The notes under the pieces: generated by a model | Database searches by the model: none | What the model saw: only the letters and a program-made list of their open reading frames with translations | Told to the model about the DNA's origin: nothing | Source of the DNA: Cyclobacteriaceae bacterium | Lineage (GTDB): Bacteria; Bacteroidota; Bacteroidia; Cytophagales; Cyclobacteriaceae | DNA: 64,000 bases | NCBI GenBank assembly: GCA_019638355.1 | Contig: JAHBTY010000001.1 | Coordinates: 1,302,001-1,366,000, forward strand | Direction: 5' to 3' | Position numbers and translations under genes: made by a program | Shown: positions 54,823 to 64,000 of the stretch, in pieces | How the letters are laid out: every line of letters starts with the position of its first letter | Position numbering within the stretch: position 1 is the first letter of the stretch

Positions 54823-54833
54823 AAATAAGTAAA

Positions 54834-55238
54834 ATGAAAACAACGGATCCAATAGCAGATTATTTAACCCGGTTGCGAAACGCCATCAAGGCTCGCCATC
54901 GCGTGGTAGAAGTTCCTGCTTCCAACATCAAAAAGGAAGTAACTAAGGTGCTCTTTGATAAGGGCTATATTCTTAATTACAAGTTTGAAGAAACTTCCAA
55001 CAAGCAAGGTAACATCAAGATTGCACTAAAGTACAATCCAGAAACCAAGGAGTCGGCTATTACCAGCTTGCAACGGGTAAGTTCACCAGGTTTGCGCCAA
55101 TACAAGCCCGCAGGCGATTTGCCGCGTGTTTTAAATGGGTTGGGTATCGCTATCCTTTCAACCTCTAAAGGTGTAATTACCGATAAAGAGGCCAAGGCTC
55201 TTAATGTAGGTGGAGAAGTATTGTGTTACATCTATTAA
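54834..55238 (+). CDS. rpsH: 30S ribosomal protein S8
   Basis: 134 residues (DPIADYLTRLRNAIKARHRVVEVPAS). Primary 16S rRNA binder, and in E. coli the repressor of the spc operon. Here it is the first gene behind its own promoter and leader hairpin, a good position for autogenous control. Confidence 0.98.
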   Translation: MKTTDPIADYLTRLRNAIKARHRVVEVPASNIKKEVTKVLFDKGYILNYKFEETSNKQGNIKIALKYNPETKESAITSLQRVSSPGLRQYKPAGDLPRVLNGLGIAILSTSKGVITDKEAKALNVGGEVLCYIY

Positions 55239-55250
55239 ACGAAGCAGGTC

Positions 55251-55808
55251 ATGTCACGTATAGGTAAATTACCCATTGCACTTCCGAAAGGAGTTTCGTT
55301 CACTTACTCAGAAGGTGACCACACGGTAAGTGTAAAAGGCCCCAAAGGAGAATTGAAGCAAAAAATTGATTCGGATTTTAAGGTGGTGTCCGAGGAAGGT
55401 TCTATAGTAGTACAAAGACCCACTGAACAAAAGCGACATAAAGCTATGCATGGGTTATACCGTGCTTTAATAGCAAATATGGTTAAAGGAGTAAGTGAAG
55501 GCTACAAGGCTCAATTGGAGTTGGTGGGTGTTGGTTACAAAGCATCGGCCCAAGGCAACGTGCTGGACCTTAGCTTGGGTTACTCACATAGTGTAATTGT
55601 AGGTATTCCATCCGAGTTAAAGGTGGTAGCCACTCAGGAAAAGGGTCAGAATCCTACCATTACATTAGAAGGTATAGACAAACAATTAATAGGTCAGGTG
55701 GCTGCAAAAATAAAGTCGTTACGCCCTGTTGAACCCTATAAAGGAAAAGGTATTCGCTTTATTGGTGAGTATGTTCGTAGAAAAGCTGGTAAGGCAGCTG
55801 CAAAATAA
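55251..55808 (+). CDS. rplF: 50S ribosomal protein L6
   Basis: 185 residues with two L6 repeats (SRIGKLPIALPKGVSF; YKGKGIRFIGEYVRRKAGK at the end). Sits near the sarcin-ricin loop. Normal length. Confidence 0.98.
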   Translation: MSRIGKLPIALPKGVSFTYSEGDHTVSVKGPKGELKQKIDSDFKVVSEEGSIVVQRPTEQKRHKAMHGLYRALIANMVKGVSEGYKAQLELVGVGYKASAQGNVLDLSLGYSHSVIVGIPSELKVVATQEKGQNPTITLEGIDKQLIGQVAAKIKSLRPVEPYKGKGIRFIGEYVRRKAGKAAAK

Positions 55809-55817
55809 TAATTAGGC

Positions 55818-56165
55818 ATGGCAAACATAAAAGACAGAAGAGTCCGCATTAAGAAGGGCATTCGTAAAAAGCTGGAAGGCACATCAGCAAGGCCGCGCTT
55901 GTCTGTGTTCCGAAGCAATAAAGTTATCTATGCACAAATCATAGATGATTCAAAAGGACATACGCTAACCGCTTCCTCTTCGGTAGAAGTGGATAAAAAG
56001 GGTGGCGTTAATCTTACCATTTCGAAAGGTGTTGGTAAGAAAGTAGCCGAGAAGGCAGTTGCTGCAGGGATCACAGAAATTGTGTTCGATCGCAATGGCT
56101 ATCTCTATCATGGTAACATCAAAGCTTTGGCTGAAGGAGCCAGAGAAGGAGGTTTAAAATTCTAA
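55818..56165 (+). CDS. rplR: 50S ribosomal protein L18
   Basis: 115 residues ([40 protein letters not shown]). Binds 5S rRNA together with L5. Confidence 0.98.
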   Translation: MANIKDRRVRIKKGIRKKLEGTSARPRLSVFRSNKVIYAQIIDDSKGHTLTASSSVEVDKKGGVNLTISKGVGKKVAEKAVAAGITEIVFDRNGYLYHGNIKALAEGAREGGLKF

Positions 56166-56171
56166 TTCAGC

Positions 56172-56690
56172 ATGACACAAAGTAACGTCAGCGCAGTAAA
56201 GGCAAGCGAAATCGACCTTAAAGAAAAGGTGGTTGCTATTCAGCGCGTAGCCAAAGTTGTAAAGGGTGGTAGAAGATTCAGCTTTGCTGCCATTGTGGTA
56301 GTAGGTGATGGAAATGGGGTAGTTGGGTACGGGTTGGGTAAAGCCAATGAAGTAACAGATGCCATTACAAAAGGTATTGATGATGCGAAAAAGCATCTGG
56401 TAAAAGTGCCGATTATTAAAGGTACCGTGCCTCATGAATCGCTTGGTAAATTCGGTGGTGGTTTTGTGTTGCTGAAGCCTGCATCGCCTGGTACGGGTGT
56501 TATTGCCGGTGGTGCAATGCGTGCCGTGCTGGAGAGTGCTGGTGTTCACAATGTATTGGCAAAATCCAAGGGCTCATCTAACCCGCACAATGTGGTAAAA
56601 GCAACTTTTAAGGCTTTAACTACCATGCGCGATCCGCAAAGTATTGCCCGCAACCGGGGTGTCTCATTATCGAAAGTATTTAACGGATAA
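56172..56690 (+). CDS. rpsE: 30S ribosomal protein S5
   Basis: 172 residues. The double-stranded RNA-binding domain ([19 protein letters not shown]) and the S5 C-terminal domain ([19 protein letters not shown]) are present. Works in decoding accuracy and mRNA entry. Confidence 0.98.
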   Translation: MTQSNVSAVKASEIDLKEKVVAIQRVAKVVKGGRRFSFAAIVVVGDGNGVVGYGLGKANEVTDAITKGIDDAKKHLVKVPIIKGTVPHESLGKFGGGFVLLKPASPGTGVIAGGAMRAVLESAGVHNVLAKSKGSSNPHNVVKATFKALTTMRDPQSIARNRGVSLSKVFNG

Positions 56691-56695
56691 GAGTT

Positions 56696-56875
56696 ATGGC
56701 AAAAGTTAGAATTACTCAAACCCGCAGCACCATCAAAAGACCTGAAACTCAATTGAGAACTATTCAGTCTTTAGGTTTAGGAAGAGTACATCGTTCTGTT
56801 GAAGTGGAATATACCCCGCAGATTCAGGGCATGGTAAAGAAAGTAAAGCATTTAGTGTCGGTAACTGAATTATAA
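56696..56875 (+). CDS. rpmD: 50S ribosomal protein L30
   Basis: 59 residues from ATG 56696 to TAA 56873-56875 (MAKVRITQTRSTIKR, LGLGRVHRSVEVEYTPQIQG). Small, optional large-subunit protein; its place between rpsE and rplO is standard. Confidence 0.97.
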   Translation: MAKVRITQTRSTIKRPETQLRTIQSLGLGRVHRSVEVEYTPQIQGMVKKVKHLVSVTEL

Positions 56876-56878
56876 AAG

Positions 56879-57325
56879 ATGAAACTGCATACACTTAAGC
56901 CGGCCGAAGGTTCGGTAAAAACAAATAAGCGCCTCGGAAGAGGTCAGGGCTCTGGCGGTAGCACTGCAGGCCGTGGACATAAGGGTGCTCAATCACGTTC
57001 GGGTTACCACAAGAAATTTGGTTTTGAAGGCGGACAGATGCCGTTGCAAAGACGTATTCCGAAGTTTGGTTTTAAAAACAACGAGAAAGTGTTTTTCAAA
57101 GCCATTAACCTGGATACGCTCGAAGAGTTGGCGCAGAAGACAAAAGCATCGGCACTTACTGTTCAGTTAATGATTGATAATGGAATTGTTGGCAAAAAGG
57201 ACAGTGTTAAAATTTTAGGACGTGGCGAATTAAAAGCAAAGGTTAGCGTAGAAGCACATGCCTTCTCTGAAACAGCCACTAAAGCAATTGAAAACGTAGG
57301 CGGAACAGCCACAACTATTAAGTAA
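56879..57325 (+). CDS. rplO: 50S ribosomal protein L15
   Basis: 148 residues. Glycine-rich N-terminal segment (RLGRGQGSGGSTAGRGHKG) followed by a globular C-terminal domain. The stop overlaps the secY start by one base (TAATG). Confidence 0.98.
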   Translation: MKLHTLKPAEGSVKTNKRLGRGQGSGGSTAGRGHKGAQSRSGYHKKFGFEGGQMPLQRRIPKFGFKNNEKVFFKAINLDTLEELAQKTKASALTVQLMIDNGIVGKKDSVKILGRGELKAKVSVEAHAFSETATKAIENVGGTATTIK

Positions 57326-58644
57326 TGAAGCGTTTCTTTACTACCATAAAGAACATTTTTTCGATCGAAGACCTTCGTGTTCGCATATTGAATACAATTG
57401 GATTTCTGATCATTTTTCGCCTGGGTTCATACATTGTATTGCCAGGAGTGGATGCAGTTGCACTGGAACAATCGGGAGCTAACCAAGGGGGCATTTTCGA
57501 TTTATTAAATACATTCCTGGGCGGTTCGTTTAGCCGGGCCTCTATTTTTGCATTGGGTATTATGCCGTATATCTCGGCATCTATCGTGGTGCAATTGTTA
57601 ACAGTGGCTGTACCGCATTTTACCAAACTTCAAAAAGAAGGTGAGAGTGGTCGTAAGCGTCTCAATCAGTTTACTCGAATTTTAACAATCATCATTACTG
57701 CAGCTCAGTCTTATGGCTATATCCGGGCTACAATCCCCAATGAAGCGATAGTAAATCCGGGTATGTTCTTCACCCTTTCATCAATCATCATTCTGATTGC
57801 AGGCACCATGTTTTGCATGTGGTTAGGCGAACGCATTACTGATAAGGGGATTGGTAATGGTATCAGTATGCTGATTATGATTGGAATCGTGTCTCGTTTC
57901 CCGGTAGCGATTTATCAGGAGGTTGACACCAAGGGAATGAATGGTATGTTGTTATTTATCTTGGAGGTGTTAGCCCTGTTCTTTGTAGTGGTTGGCGTTA
58001 TTGCATTAACACAAGCTACCCGCAGAATTCCGGTACAATATGCCAAGCAAGTAGTAGGCAATAAATTGTATGGTGGCAAGCGCGATTTCATCCCATTAAA
58101 ATTGAACTCTGCAGGGGTTATGCCAATCATTTTCGCGCAAGCGTTGATGTTTATTCCGCCCTTGGTAGCGCAGATCTGGCAAGACAGCGATATCGGAACA
58201 TATGTAGGTTCTACATTTGCCGACTTCACTTCATGGCAATACAATTTATTGTTCGCGACACTCATATTGATTTTCACATTCTTCTATACGGCTATCACAG
58301 TTCCATCAAACGACATTGCTGATAACCTAAAGCGGAATGGCGGTTTTGTTCCAGGTATTAAACCCGGAAAAGAAACAGCCGAATTCATTGATAGCATTTT
58401 ATCAAAAATAACTTTACCGGGCGCCATCTTCCTGGCTGCGGTTGCCATTTTACCTGCCTTTGCAGTAAAAGCTGGTATTACGCAGAACTTTGCTCAATTC
58501 TACGGTGGAACTTCCCTTCTGATCTTGGTAGGTGTTGTGTTAGACACACTCCAGCAGATTGAAAGTTACCTGTTGATGCGACACTATGAGGGGATGATGA
58601 AGTCAGGTAGAGTAAAAGGACGTTCTCAGTTTGCTGCGGCTTGA
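57325..58644 (+). CDS. secY: Preprotein translocase subunit SecY
   Basis: 439 residues and ten membrane helices forming the Sec export channel. Typical motifs are GIMPYISASIVVQLL near the plug and helix 2, RRIPVQYAKQV in the cytoplasmic loop, LKLNSAGVMPIIFAQ, and KRNGGFVPGIKPGKET. It exports the many signal-peptide proteins of this window. Co-transcribed with ribosomal genes as usual. Confidence 0.98.
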   Translation: MKRFFTTIKNIFSIEDLRVRILNTIGFLIIFRLGSYIVLPGVDAVALEQSGANQGGIFDLLNTFLGGSFSRASIFALGIMPYISASIVVQLLTVAVPHFTKLQKEGESGRKRLNQFTRILTIIITAAQSYGYIRATIPNEAIVNPGMFFTLSSIIILIAGTMFCMWLGERITDKGIGNGISMLIMIGIVSRFPVAIYQEVDTKGMNGMLLFILEVLALFFVVVGVIALTQATRRIPVQYAKQVVGNKLYGGKRDFIPLKLNSAGVMPIIFAQALMFIPPLVAQIWQDSDIGTYVGSTFADFTSWQYNLLFATLILIFTFFYTAITVPSNDIADNLKRNGGFVPGIKPGKETAEFIDSILSKITLPGAIFLAAVAILPAFAVKAGITQNFAQFYGGTSLLILVGVVLDTLQQIESYLLMRHYEGMMKSGRVKGRSQFAAA

Positions 58645-58650
58645 AGTTGA

Positions 58651-59445
58651 ATGATTCGCTACAAGACGGACGAGGAGATTCAGTTAATGCGGGAAAGTGC
58701 ACAGCTCTTGGGCAAAGTGCATGGTGAAATAGCTAAACGGGTTAAACCGGGAGTTAAGACCAAAGAACTGAATAAACTTGCCGAAGAGTTTATAAGCGAC
58801 CACGGGGCTTGGCCATCGTTTAAAAATTACCACGGGTTTCCGGCTGCCTTGTGCATCTCGGTAAACGAAACCGTAGTGCATGGTTTTCCTGGCGAGTACG
58901 AGTTGAAAGAGACAGATGTTGTTTCAATTGACTGCGGTGTGAAGTACAAGGGTTACCACAGTGATTCAGCCTACACGTATCCACTTGAAAAAGTAAACTC
59001 GGAAGTGCTGAGACTCTTGGAACGCACGTACGAATCGTTGGAGATTGGAATAGCGCAAGCACGTTCGGGCAACCGGATGGGCGATGTAAGTTTCGCCATT
59101 CAACAGCACGTAGAACAGTTTGGTTACGGAGTGGTTCGGGAGTTGGTTGGTCATGGTGTAGGTAAAGATTTACACGAGGACCCTGAAGTTCCAAACTACG
59201 GTAAACGTGGTAAGGGAGTAAAGTTGGCTCCGGGAATGGTGTTCGCTATAGAACCGATGATAAACATGGGAACCAAAAACGTGGTGCAAGAAAAGGATGG
59301 CTGGACTATCCGCACTTTGGATCGTAAACCTTCGGCCCATTTTGAGCATACGGTGGCGATTCATAAGGATAGAACTGAAGTCTTAACGACTCATGAGTAT
59401 ATAGAACAAAACTATTCGTTTAAGTGGCGAAACAAAAGTCGATAG
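58651..59445 (+). CDS. map: Methionine aminopeptidase, type I
   Basis: 264 residues. Removes the initiator methionine from new proteins. All five metal ligands are found: Asp94, Asp105, His168, Glu201 and Glu232; substrate His78 lies in VVHGFPG. It is encoded between secY and infA, a common arrangement, and its 3' end overlaps infA by 22 bases. Confidence 0.97.
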   Translation: MIRYKTDEEIQLMRESAQLLGKVHGEIAKRVKPGVKTKELNKLAEEFISDHGAWPSFKNYHGFPAALCISVNETVVHGFPGEYELKETDVVSIDCGVKYKGYHSDSAYTYPLEKVNSEVLRLLERTYESLEIGIAQARSGNRMGDVSFAIQQHVEQFGYGVVRELVGHGVGKDLHEDPEVPNYGKRGKGVKLAPGMVFAIEPMINMGTKNVVQEKDGWTIRTLDRKPSAHFEHTVAIHKDRTEVLTTHEYIEQNYSFKWRNKSR

Positions 59446-59642
59446 AGCAGGACGGAACTATTTTGGAGGCGCTTTCCAATGCCATGTTCAGAGTGCAATT
59501 GGAAAACGGCCACGAAGTGTTGGCACATATTTCAGGAAAGATGCGGATGCACTACATCCGGATTTTACCTGGCGATAAGGTTAGGCTGGAAATGTCGCCT
59601 TATGATTTAACAAAGGGAAGGATAACGTTTAGATATAAATAG
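59424..59642 (+). CDS. infA: Translation initiation factor IF-1
   Basis: 72 residues, S1-type OB fold ([39 protein letters not shown]). The start is GTG at 59424, inside the map gene; the residues after it match the family N-terminus. Binds the A site of the small subunit in initiation. Confidence 0.96.
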   Translation: MAKQKSIEQDGTILEALSNAMFRVQLENGHEVLAHISGKMRMHYIRILPGDKVRLEMSPYDLTKGRITFRYK

Positions 59643-59649
59643 AAAGACT

Positions 59650-59766
59650 ATGAAAGTCAGAGCATCTATAAAGAAACGCAGTGCCGATTGCAAAATCATC
59701 AGGCGCAAGGGCAAGCTGTTTGTTATTAACAAGAAGAATCCAAGATATAAACAAAGACAAGGATAA
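59650..59766 (+). CDS. rpmJ: 50S ribosomal protein L36, zinc-free form
   Basis: 38 residues from ATG 59650 to TAA 59764-59766 ([20 protein letters not shown], then [15 protein letters not shown]). Only one cysteine remains of the Cys3-His zinc set, so this is the C-minus form usual in Bacteroidota. Seven bases after infA and two before rpsM. Confidence 0.97.
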   Translation: MKVRASIKKRSADCKIIRRKGKLFVINKKNPRYKQRQG

Positions 59767-59768
59767 TT

Positions 59769-60149
59769 ATGGCACGTATTGCTGGTGTAGATATTCCGGA
59801 TAATAAGAGAGGCGAAATCGCTCTTACATACATTTATGGCATTGGCCGCAGATCGGCTCAGCGTATTCTCACCAAAGTTGGTGTAAACTGGGACAAGAAA
59901 GCAAAAGAGTGGAACGATGAAGAATCGAACGCCATTCGTGCAGCTATTGCTGAAGAGTTTAAGATTGAGGGTGCTCTTAAGTCAGAAATTCAATTAAGCG
60001 TTAAGCGCCTAATGGATATTGGTTGTTACCGTGGTCTGCGTCATCGCAAAGGCTTACCAGTACGCGGACAAACCACTAAGAACAACGCCCGTACACGCAA
60101 AGGAAAGCGTAAGACGGTAGCGAATAAGAAGAAAGCAACTAAAGGATAA
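59769..60149 (+). CDS. rpsM: 30S ribosomal protein S13
   Basis: 126 residues ([39 protein letters not shown]). Small-subunit head protein bridging to the large subunit and P-site tRNA. A 70-base spacer with imperfect repeats of TAGT and TAAAGACT separates it from rpsK. Confidence 0.98.
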   Translation: MARIAGVDIPDNKRGEIALTYIYGIGRRSAQRILTKVGVNWDKKAKEWNDEESNAIRAAIAEEFKIEGALKSEIQLSVKRLMDIGCYRGLRHRKGLPVRGQTTKNNARTRKGKRKTVANKKKATKG

Positions 60150-60219
60150 TAAGATAGTAGTGAGTAGATAGTAATGAGTTTGTTAAAGACTAATTACTAA
60201 TAACTAAAGACTGAAAAAT

Positions 60220-60621
60220 ATGGCAGCACCAGTTGAAAAGAAGAAGGATAAGAGTAAAAAACGCGTAGTAGTGGTAGAGGCTATTGGCCAGGCCCATGTT
60301 CGCGCCACCTTTAACAACATCATTATTTCTATGACCAATTCAACCGGTCAGGTGATTTCCTGGGCTTCTGCAGGAAAGATGGGTTTTAAAGGTTCGAAGA
60401 AGAACACACCGTATGCGGCTCAGGTAGCAGCACAAGAGTGTGCTGTGAAAGCCTTTGAATTAGGTTTGCGCAAGGTAGAAGTATTTGTGGTTGGCCCGGG
60501 TGCCGGTCGTGAATCTGCTATCCGTAGTATTCAGGCTTCTGGCATTGAAGTAATGGTTATTAAGGATATGACGCCAATTCCGCACAACGGTTGCCGTCCG
60601 CCAAAGAAAAGAAGAGTTTAA
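60220..60621 (+). CDS. rpsK: 30S ribosomal protein S11
   Basis: 133 residues ([58 protein letters not shown]). Platform protein near the E site. Confidence 0.98.
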   Translation: MAAPVEKKKDKSKKRVVVVEAIGQAHVRATFNNIIISMTNSTGQVISWASAGKMGFKGSKKNTPYAAQVAAQECAVKAFELGLRKVEVFVVGPGAGRESAIRSIQASGIEVMVIKDMTPIPHNGCRPPKKRRV

Positions 60622-60646
60622 TAATTAACGACAACGTAACAATAAC

Positions 60647-61252
60647 ATGGCAAGATACACAGGCCCCAAAGCTAGAATCTCCAGAAGATTTAACGAGCCT
60701 ATTCTTGGTGAAAACAAAGCGCTGCAAAAGAAGAACTACGCTCCTGGCCAGCATGGAAAAGGAAAGAAGCGTAAGCAATCGGAATATGCAGTTCAATTAG
60801 CTGAAAAACAAAAGGCAAAATACATCTACGGAGTGCTGGAGCGCCAATTCGAAAACATTTTTGATAAGGCCTCTCGCAAGAAAGGTGTAACCGGTGAAGT
60901 GTTGCTGCAAATGTTGGAGTCGCGGTTAGATAATACTGTATATCGGTTAGGCATTGCGCCAACCCGCAGAGCGGCACGTCAATTGGTAGTGCACAAGCAC
61001 ATTACGGTTAATGGTGAGGTAGTTAATATTCCATCCCTAAACCTTCGTCCGGGCGATAAAGTTGCTGTGCGCGAAAAATCAAAATCATTGGAAACAATCA
61101 GCAATTCCCTTTCAGTACAGGGAGCCAAAAAGTACAATTGGTTGGAGTGGGATAACACTGAACTTGAAGGTAAGCTTATTAACCTGCCTTTGCGTGCTGA
61201 TATTCCTGAAAACATCAATGAACAGTTAATCGTTGAATTGTACTCAAAGTAA
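60647..61252 (+). CDS. rpsD: 30S ribosomal protein S4
   Basis: 201 residues with S4 RNA-binding motif ([20 protein letters not shown]). No zinc cysteines occur at the N-terminus. Primary 16S rRNA binder. In E. coli S4 represses the alpha operon; no such site was recognised here. Confidence 0.98.
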   Translation: MARYTGPKARISRRFNEPILGENKALQKKNYAPGQHGKGKKRKQSEYAVQLAEKQKAKYIYGVLERQFENIFDKASRKKGVTGEVLLQMLESRLDNTVYRLGIAPTRRAARQLVVHKHITVNGEVVNIPSLNLRPGDKVAVREKSKSLETISNSLSVQGAKKYNWLEWDNTELEGKLINLPLRADIPENINEQLIVELYSK

Positions 61253-61278
61253 TTCTTAACACATTAATCAAAGTTGAT

Positions 61279-62268
61279 ATGTCAATATTAGCGTTTCAAA
61301 TGCCGGAGAAAGTGGTGATGGAAAAATCAGATGATTTTCATGGCCTCTTTACTTTCAAACCGTTAGAAAAAGGATACGGAGTTACAATCGGCAATGCTTT
61401 AAGACGAATTTTATTGTCTTCATTAGAAGGCTATGCAATTACCGGAATTAAAATACCGGGTGTATTGCACGAATTTTCCACTATCGAGGGCGTAGTTGAA
61501 GATGTAGCCGAAATCATCTTAAACCTGAAACAGGTTCGCTTTAAAAAAGTAAGCGACAATTTTGACAACAAGATTGTGGTTAACATCAAGAAGCAAAAGC
61601 AATTTAAGGCTGGCGATATTGCCAAGTTTACCACGGCATTCGAAATTCTAAACAACGACCATGTTATTTGTAACCTGGATGAAACAGCGCAGTTCGAAAT
61701 TGAATTAACAATTGAGAAAGGTCGCGGTTACTTACCGGCAGAAGAAAACAAACCTAATGAGCAGGTATTCGGGTTCATTCCGATTGATGCCATTTTTACG
61801 CCTGTTAAAAATGTTAAATACAGCGTTGAAAATACACGTGTAGAACAGAAGACTGACTACGAAAAACTTCTGATCGATATTGAGACGGATGGCTCTATCC
61901 ACCCAGAAAAGGCATTGGAAGGTGCAGCCTTTATTCTGATCCAACACTTCCGTCTATTCTCCGACAAGTCTATTGAGCTTGAAACCGGAAAAGACAGCGA
62001 AGTTGAGCAGGTGGATGAGGAAATGTTGCACATGCGCAAGTTGTTGAAAACACAATTGCATGATCTGGATTTATCAGTTCGCGCTTACAATTGCTTAAAG
62101 GCTGCTGATGTCAAATCATTGGGCGACCTGGTGCAGCTTGATATTTCAGATATGATGAAATTCAGAAACTTCGGTAAAAAGTCATTGGCTGAACTGGAGC
62201 AACTGGTAGCGGAGAAGAACCTGACCTTTGGTATGGATCTCTCTAAGTATAAACTCGAAGAAGATTAA
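61279..62268 (+). CDS. rpoA: RNA polymerase alpha subunit
   Basis: 329 residues. The N-terminal assembly domain ([20 protein letters not shown] near residue 25-44) and the C-terminal DNA-binding domain ([38 protein letters not shown]) are separated by an acidic linker. Standard place between rpsD and rplQ. Confidence 0.98.
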   Translation: MSILAFQMPEKVVMEKSDDFHGLFTFKPLEKGYGVTIGNALRRILLSSLEGYAITGIKIPGVLHEFSTIEGVVEDVAEIILNLKQVRFKKVSDNFDNKIVVNIKKQKQFKAGDIAKFTTAFEILNNDHVICNLDETAQFEIELTIEKGRGYLPAEENKPNEQVFGFIPIDAIFTPVKNVKYSVENTRVEQKTDYEKLLIDIETDGSIHPEKALEGAAFILIQHFRLFSDKSIELETGKDSEVEQVDEEMLHMRKLLKTQLHDLDLSVRAYNCLKAADVKSLGDLVQLDISDMMKFRNFGKKSLAELEQLVAEKNLTFGMDLSKYKLEED

Positions 62269-62271
62269 ACA

Positions 62272-62796
62272 ATGAGACACGGTAAAAAAGTTAATCACCT
62301 GGGAAGAACCTCCTCACACCGCGAGGCTTTGCTGTCAAATATGGCGTCATCGCTTATTTTAAATAAGCGCATTACAACAACAGTGGCAAAAGCCAAAGCG
62401 TTGAAACGTTACGTAGAGCCTCTGATTACCAAGGCTAAGGACAACACTACCCATTCGCGCAGAACAGTAATGTCGTACCTGCAAAACAAGGAATCGGTAA
62501 CCACTTTGTTTGGTGAAGTAGCGGGCCGTATTGCTGATCGTCCGGGAGGATACACCCGAATTATCAAATTAAGCGCACCCCGCTTAGGTGATGCTGCAGA
62601 TATGTGCTTGTTGGAGTTAGTTGACTTCAACGACATCTACAAGAAAGATGGAGCTGAGAAGAAAGGTAAAACCCGCAGGGGCCGCAGAACGAAGAAATCT
62701 GAAGCCGTACCGGCTGCTGAGGAAACTTCTGCGGAAGTAAAGGCAGGCGAGGAGGCACCCAAGAAGGCATCAAAAAAGGCTAAGAAGAAAGAATAA
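62272..62796 (+). CDS. rplQ: 50S ribosomal protein L17 with C-terminal extension
   Basis: 174 residues. The core ([20 protein letters not shown] to about residue 125) matches L17. About 45 further residues form a Lys/Ala/Glu-rich tail ending in [11 protein letters not shown]. Such tails are common in Bacteroidota L17 and probably contact rRNA. It closes the supercluster and is followed by a terminator. Confidence 0.97.
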   Translation: MRHGKKVNHLGRTSSHREALLSNMASSLILNKRITTTVAKAKALKRYVEPLITKAKDNTTHSRRTVMSYLQNKESVTTLFGEVAGRIADRPGGYTRIIKLSAPRLGDAADMCLLELVDFNDIYKKDGAEKKGKTRRGRRTKKSEAVPAAEETSAEVKAGEEAPKKASKKAKKKE

Positions 62797-62818
62797 GTGG
62801 ACTTAGCAGTAAATATTC

Positions 62819-62852
62819 AAGGGATTGAATTTCAGAGTTCAATCCCTTTTTT
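62819..62852 (+). terminator. Intrinsic terminator of the ribosomal protein supercluster
   Basis: Stem AAGGGATTGAA / TTCAATCCCTT (11 bp) with loop TTTCAGAG, followed by a further four T bases (62849-62852). Lies 22 bases after the rplQ stop. Confidence 0.9.
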
Positions 62853-62924
62853 ATTGCCGTAACCGTTTGAAACCGCGTATTGAAAATTTAAAGAAATTAA
62901 AATCTTTAAAACCCTTAATACCAG

Positions 62925-62932
62925 TATTTTTG
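62925..62932 (+). promoter_or_regulatory. Putative -7 promoter element of carA
   Basis: TATTTTTG fits TAnnTTTG and stands 20 bases before the start codon. No clear -33 element is seen at the right distance. Confidence 0.4.
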
Positions 62933-62952
62933 TTAACCAAAACCAAATTGAA

Positions 62953-64000
62953 TTGAGTACAAAAGCCTACTTACTCCTGGCCGATGGCCTCCTGCTGGAA
63001 GGAAAAGCAATCGGAAAACGTGGTACATCTGGTGGCGAAATTTGCTTTAATACCGGTATGACCGGCTACCAGGAAATCTACACCGATCCATCTTACTACG
63101 GCCAAATAATTGTTAACACCACCGCCCACATTGGTAACTATGGAACTGTTGTGGATGAACAGGAATCTGCTTCTCCCAAAATAAGTGGTATTGTGGTAAA
63201 CGAATTCTCAGATGAGTTTAGTCGTAAAACAGCTAAAGAAAGTTTGCAGGCTTACTTAGAGAAAAATGGTGTAGTGGGAATTGCAGATTTAGACACGCGG
63301 ATGCTGGTGCGTTATATTCGAAGCAAAGGTGCCATGAACGCCTTAATATCTTCTGAATTAACGCCTGAGCAAATGAAGGCCGAAATTAAGAAAGTACCAT
63401 CTATGGATGGGCTTGAGCTATCTTCAATAGTAAGCACCAAGGCTCCTTATTTTGCCGGTAACAGCAATGCATCAATTAAAATAGCGGCTCTTGATCTTGG
63501 TATTAAAACTAACATTTTACGAAACCTTATTTCGCGCGATTGTTATGTGCAGGTTTTTCCGGCAAAAACTTCTTTTACAGAAATGGAAAAATGGGGACCG
63601 CACGGATATTTTATTTCGAATGGCCCGGGTGATCCGTCTGTTATGGATTACGCCATTAAAACTGTAAAAGAAATTCTTGCTGCCGATAAACCAACCTTTG
63701 GCATTTGCCTCGGGCATCAGTTACTTGCATTGGCAGCCGGGTTATCAACTTATAAAATGCACCACGGTCATCGTGGGTTGAATCACCCCGTTAAAAATCT
63801 GATTACGGGCCTGGGCGAAATGACTTCTCAAAATCATGGCTTCGCGGTTAGTGAAAAGGAAATTGAAAAGAATCCGAATGTAGAGGTTACACACCTGCAT
63901 TTGAATGATAACACCATCATGGGTATTAGATTGAAAAACAAGAAAGCCTTTTCAGTTCAGTATCACCCGGAGGCTTCACCTGGCCCTCATGATTCACGCT
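62953..64000 (+). CDS. carA: Carbamoyl-phosphate synthase small (glutaminase) subunit, 3' end beyond window
   Basis: 349 residues are visible; the gene runs off the window. It releases ammonia from glutamine for carbamoyl phosphate, used for pyrimidines and arginine. The N-terminal domain (LLLADGLLLEGKAIG; FNTGMTGYQEIYTDPSY) is followed by a class I glutaminase with Cys252 in FGICLGHQ and His338, Glu340 in YHPEASPGP. SNGPGDPS precedes the nucleophile. The start is TTG at 62953, as no ATG fits the family N-terminus. Confidence 0.95.
   Translation, partial: MSTKAYLLLADGLLLEGKAIGKRGTSGGEICFNTGMTGYQEIYTDPSYYGQIIVNTTAHIGNYGTVVDEQESASPKISGIVVNEFSDEFSRKTAKESLQAYLEKNGVVGIADLDTRMLVRYIRSKGAMNALISSELTPEQMKAEIKKVPSMDGLELSSIVSTKAPYFAGNSNASIKIAALDLGIKTNILRNLISRDCYVQVFPAKTSFTEMEKWGPHGYFISNGPGDPSVMDYAIKTVKEILAADKPTFGICLGHQLLALAAGLSTYKMHHGHRGLNHPVKNLITGLGEMTSQNHGFAVSEKEIEKNPNVEVTHLHLNDNTIMGIRLKNKKAFSVQYHPEASPGPHDSR

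Noticed and set aside
60150-60219. Repeated TAGT / TAAAGACT motifs between rpsM and rpsK as a possible regulatory RNA
   Set aside because: Only weak 7-bp pairing (TAGTAAT / ATTACTA) over a long loop; more likely a slippage-prone spacer.

Overview
The window reads as a chromosome segment of a Bacteroidota bacterium, most likely order Cytophagales. This rests on a SusC/SusD-like pair, a TonB receptor with a DUF4249 lipoprotein, a secreted protein with the gliding-motility (CHU_C / type IX secretion) C-terminal domain, bacillithiol synthase BshA, promoters of the TAnnTTTG type, weak or absent Shine-Dalgarno sequences, and zinc-free forms of S14 and L36. The species is not identified. No prophage, CRISPR array, integrase or rRNA operon was seen.

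Layout. 1-4500: a mutagenic-polymerase locus on the minus strand (second DnaE-type polymerase, cut by the window edge, and a Y-family polymerase) interrupted by a REP-associated tyrosine transposase (RAYT) and its palindromes. 4500-7250: a cytochrome c, three tRNAs (Leu-CAG, Leu-GAG, Thr-CGT), a small membrane protein, and an Rrf2 regulator followed by a 1-Cys peroxiredoxin. 7250-12500: a CHU_C secreted protein, rlmD and sucD. 12500-23330: outer-membrane uptake genes (SusC/SusD pair, then a TonB receptor / DUF4249 / MG2-plug operon). 23388-29512: PIN-PhoH, then AlbA_2 / MoxR / VWA genes, then bshA. 29714-32446: a GH3-like domain fused to a serine hydrolase. 32559-36282: a small membrane protein, mutL and two rhomboids. 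36285-39986: rlmN and two exported proteins.

40140-41889 holds a damaged gene: a lipoprotein with a frameshifted start, fused in frame to an outer-membrane barrel module that still carries its own signal peptide. 42026-46007 is a tight four-gene operon joining the D-glutamate catabolic pair DgcN/DgcA to a redoxin and a cytochrome c / copper monooxygenase of PHM type. 46004-47975 is an iron/cobalamin-type ABC importer.

48267-62796 is the ribosomal protein supercluster from rplC to rplQ, including secY, map, infA and rpoA. It has a clear promoter before rplC, a second one before rpsH, and a strong terminator after rplQ. carA follows and runs off the window. The most interesting regions are the RAYT/REP insertion between the two mutagenic polymerases, the inverted-repeat operator at dinB, the MoxR-VWA-AlbA cluster, the catalytically depleted GH3 fusion, the frameshifted fusion gene, and the DgcN/DgcA/PHM-cytochrome operon.
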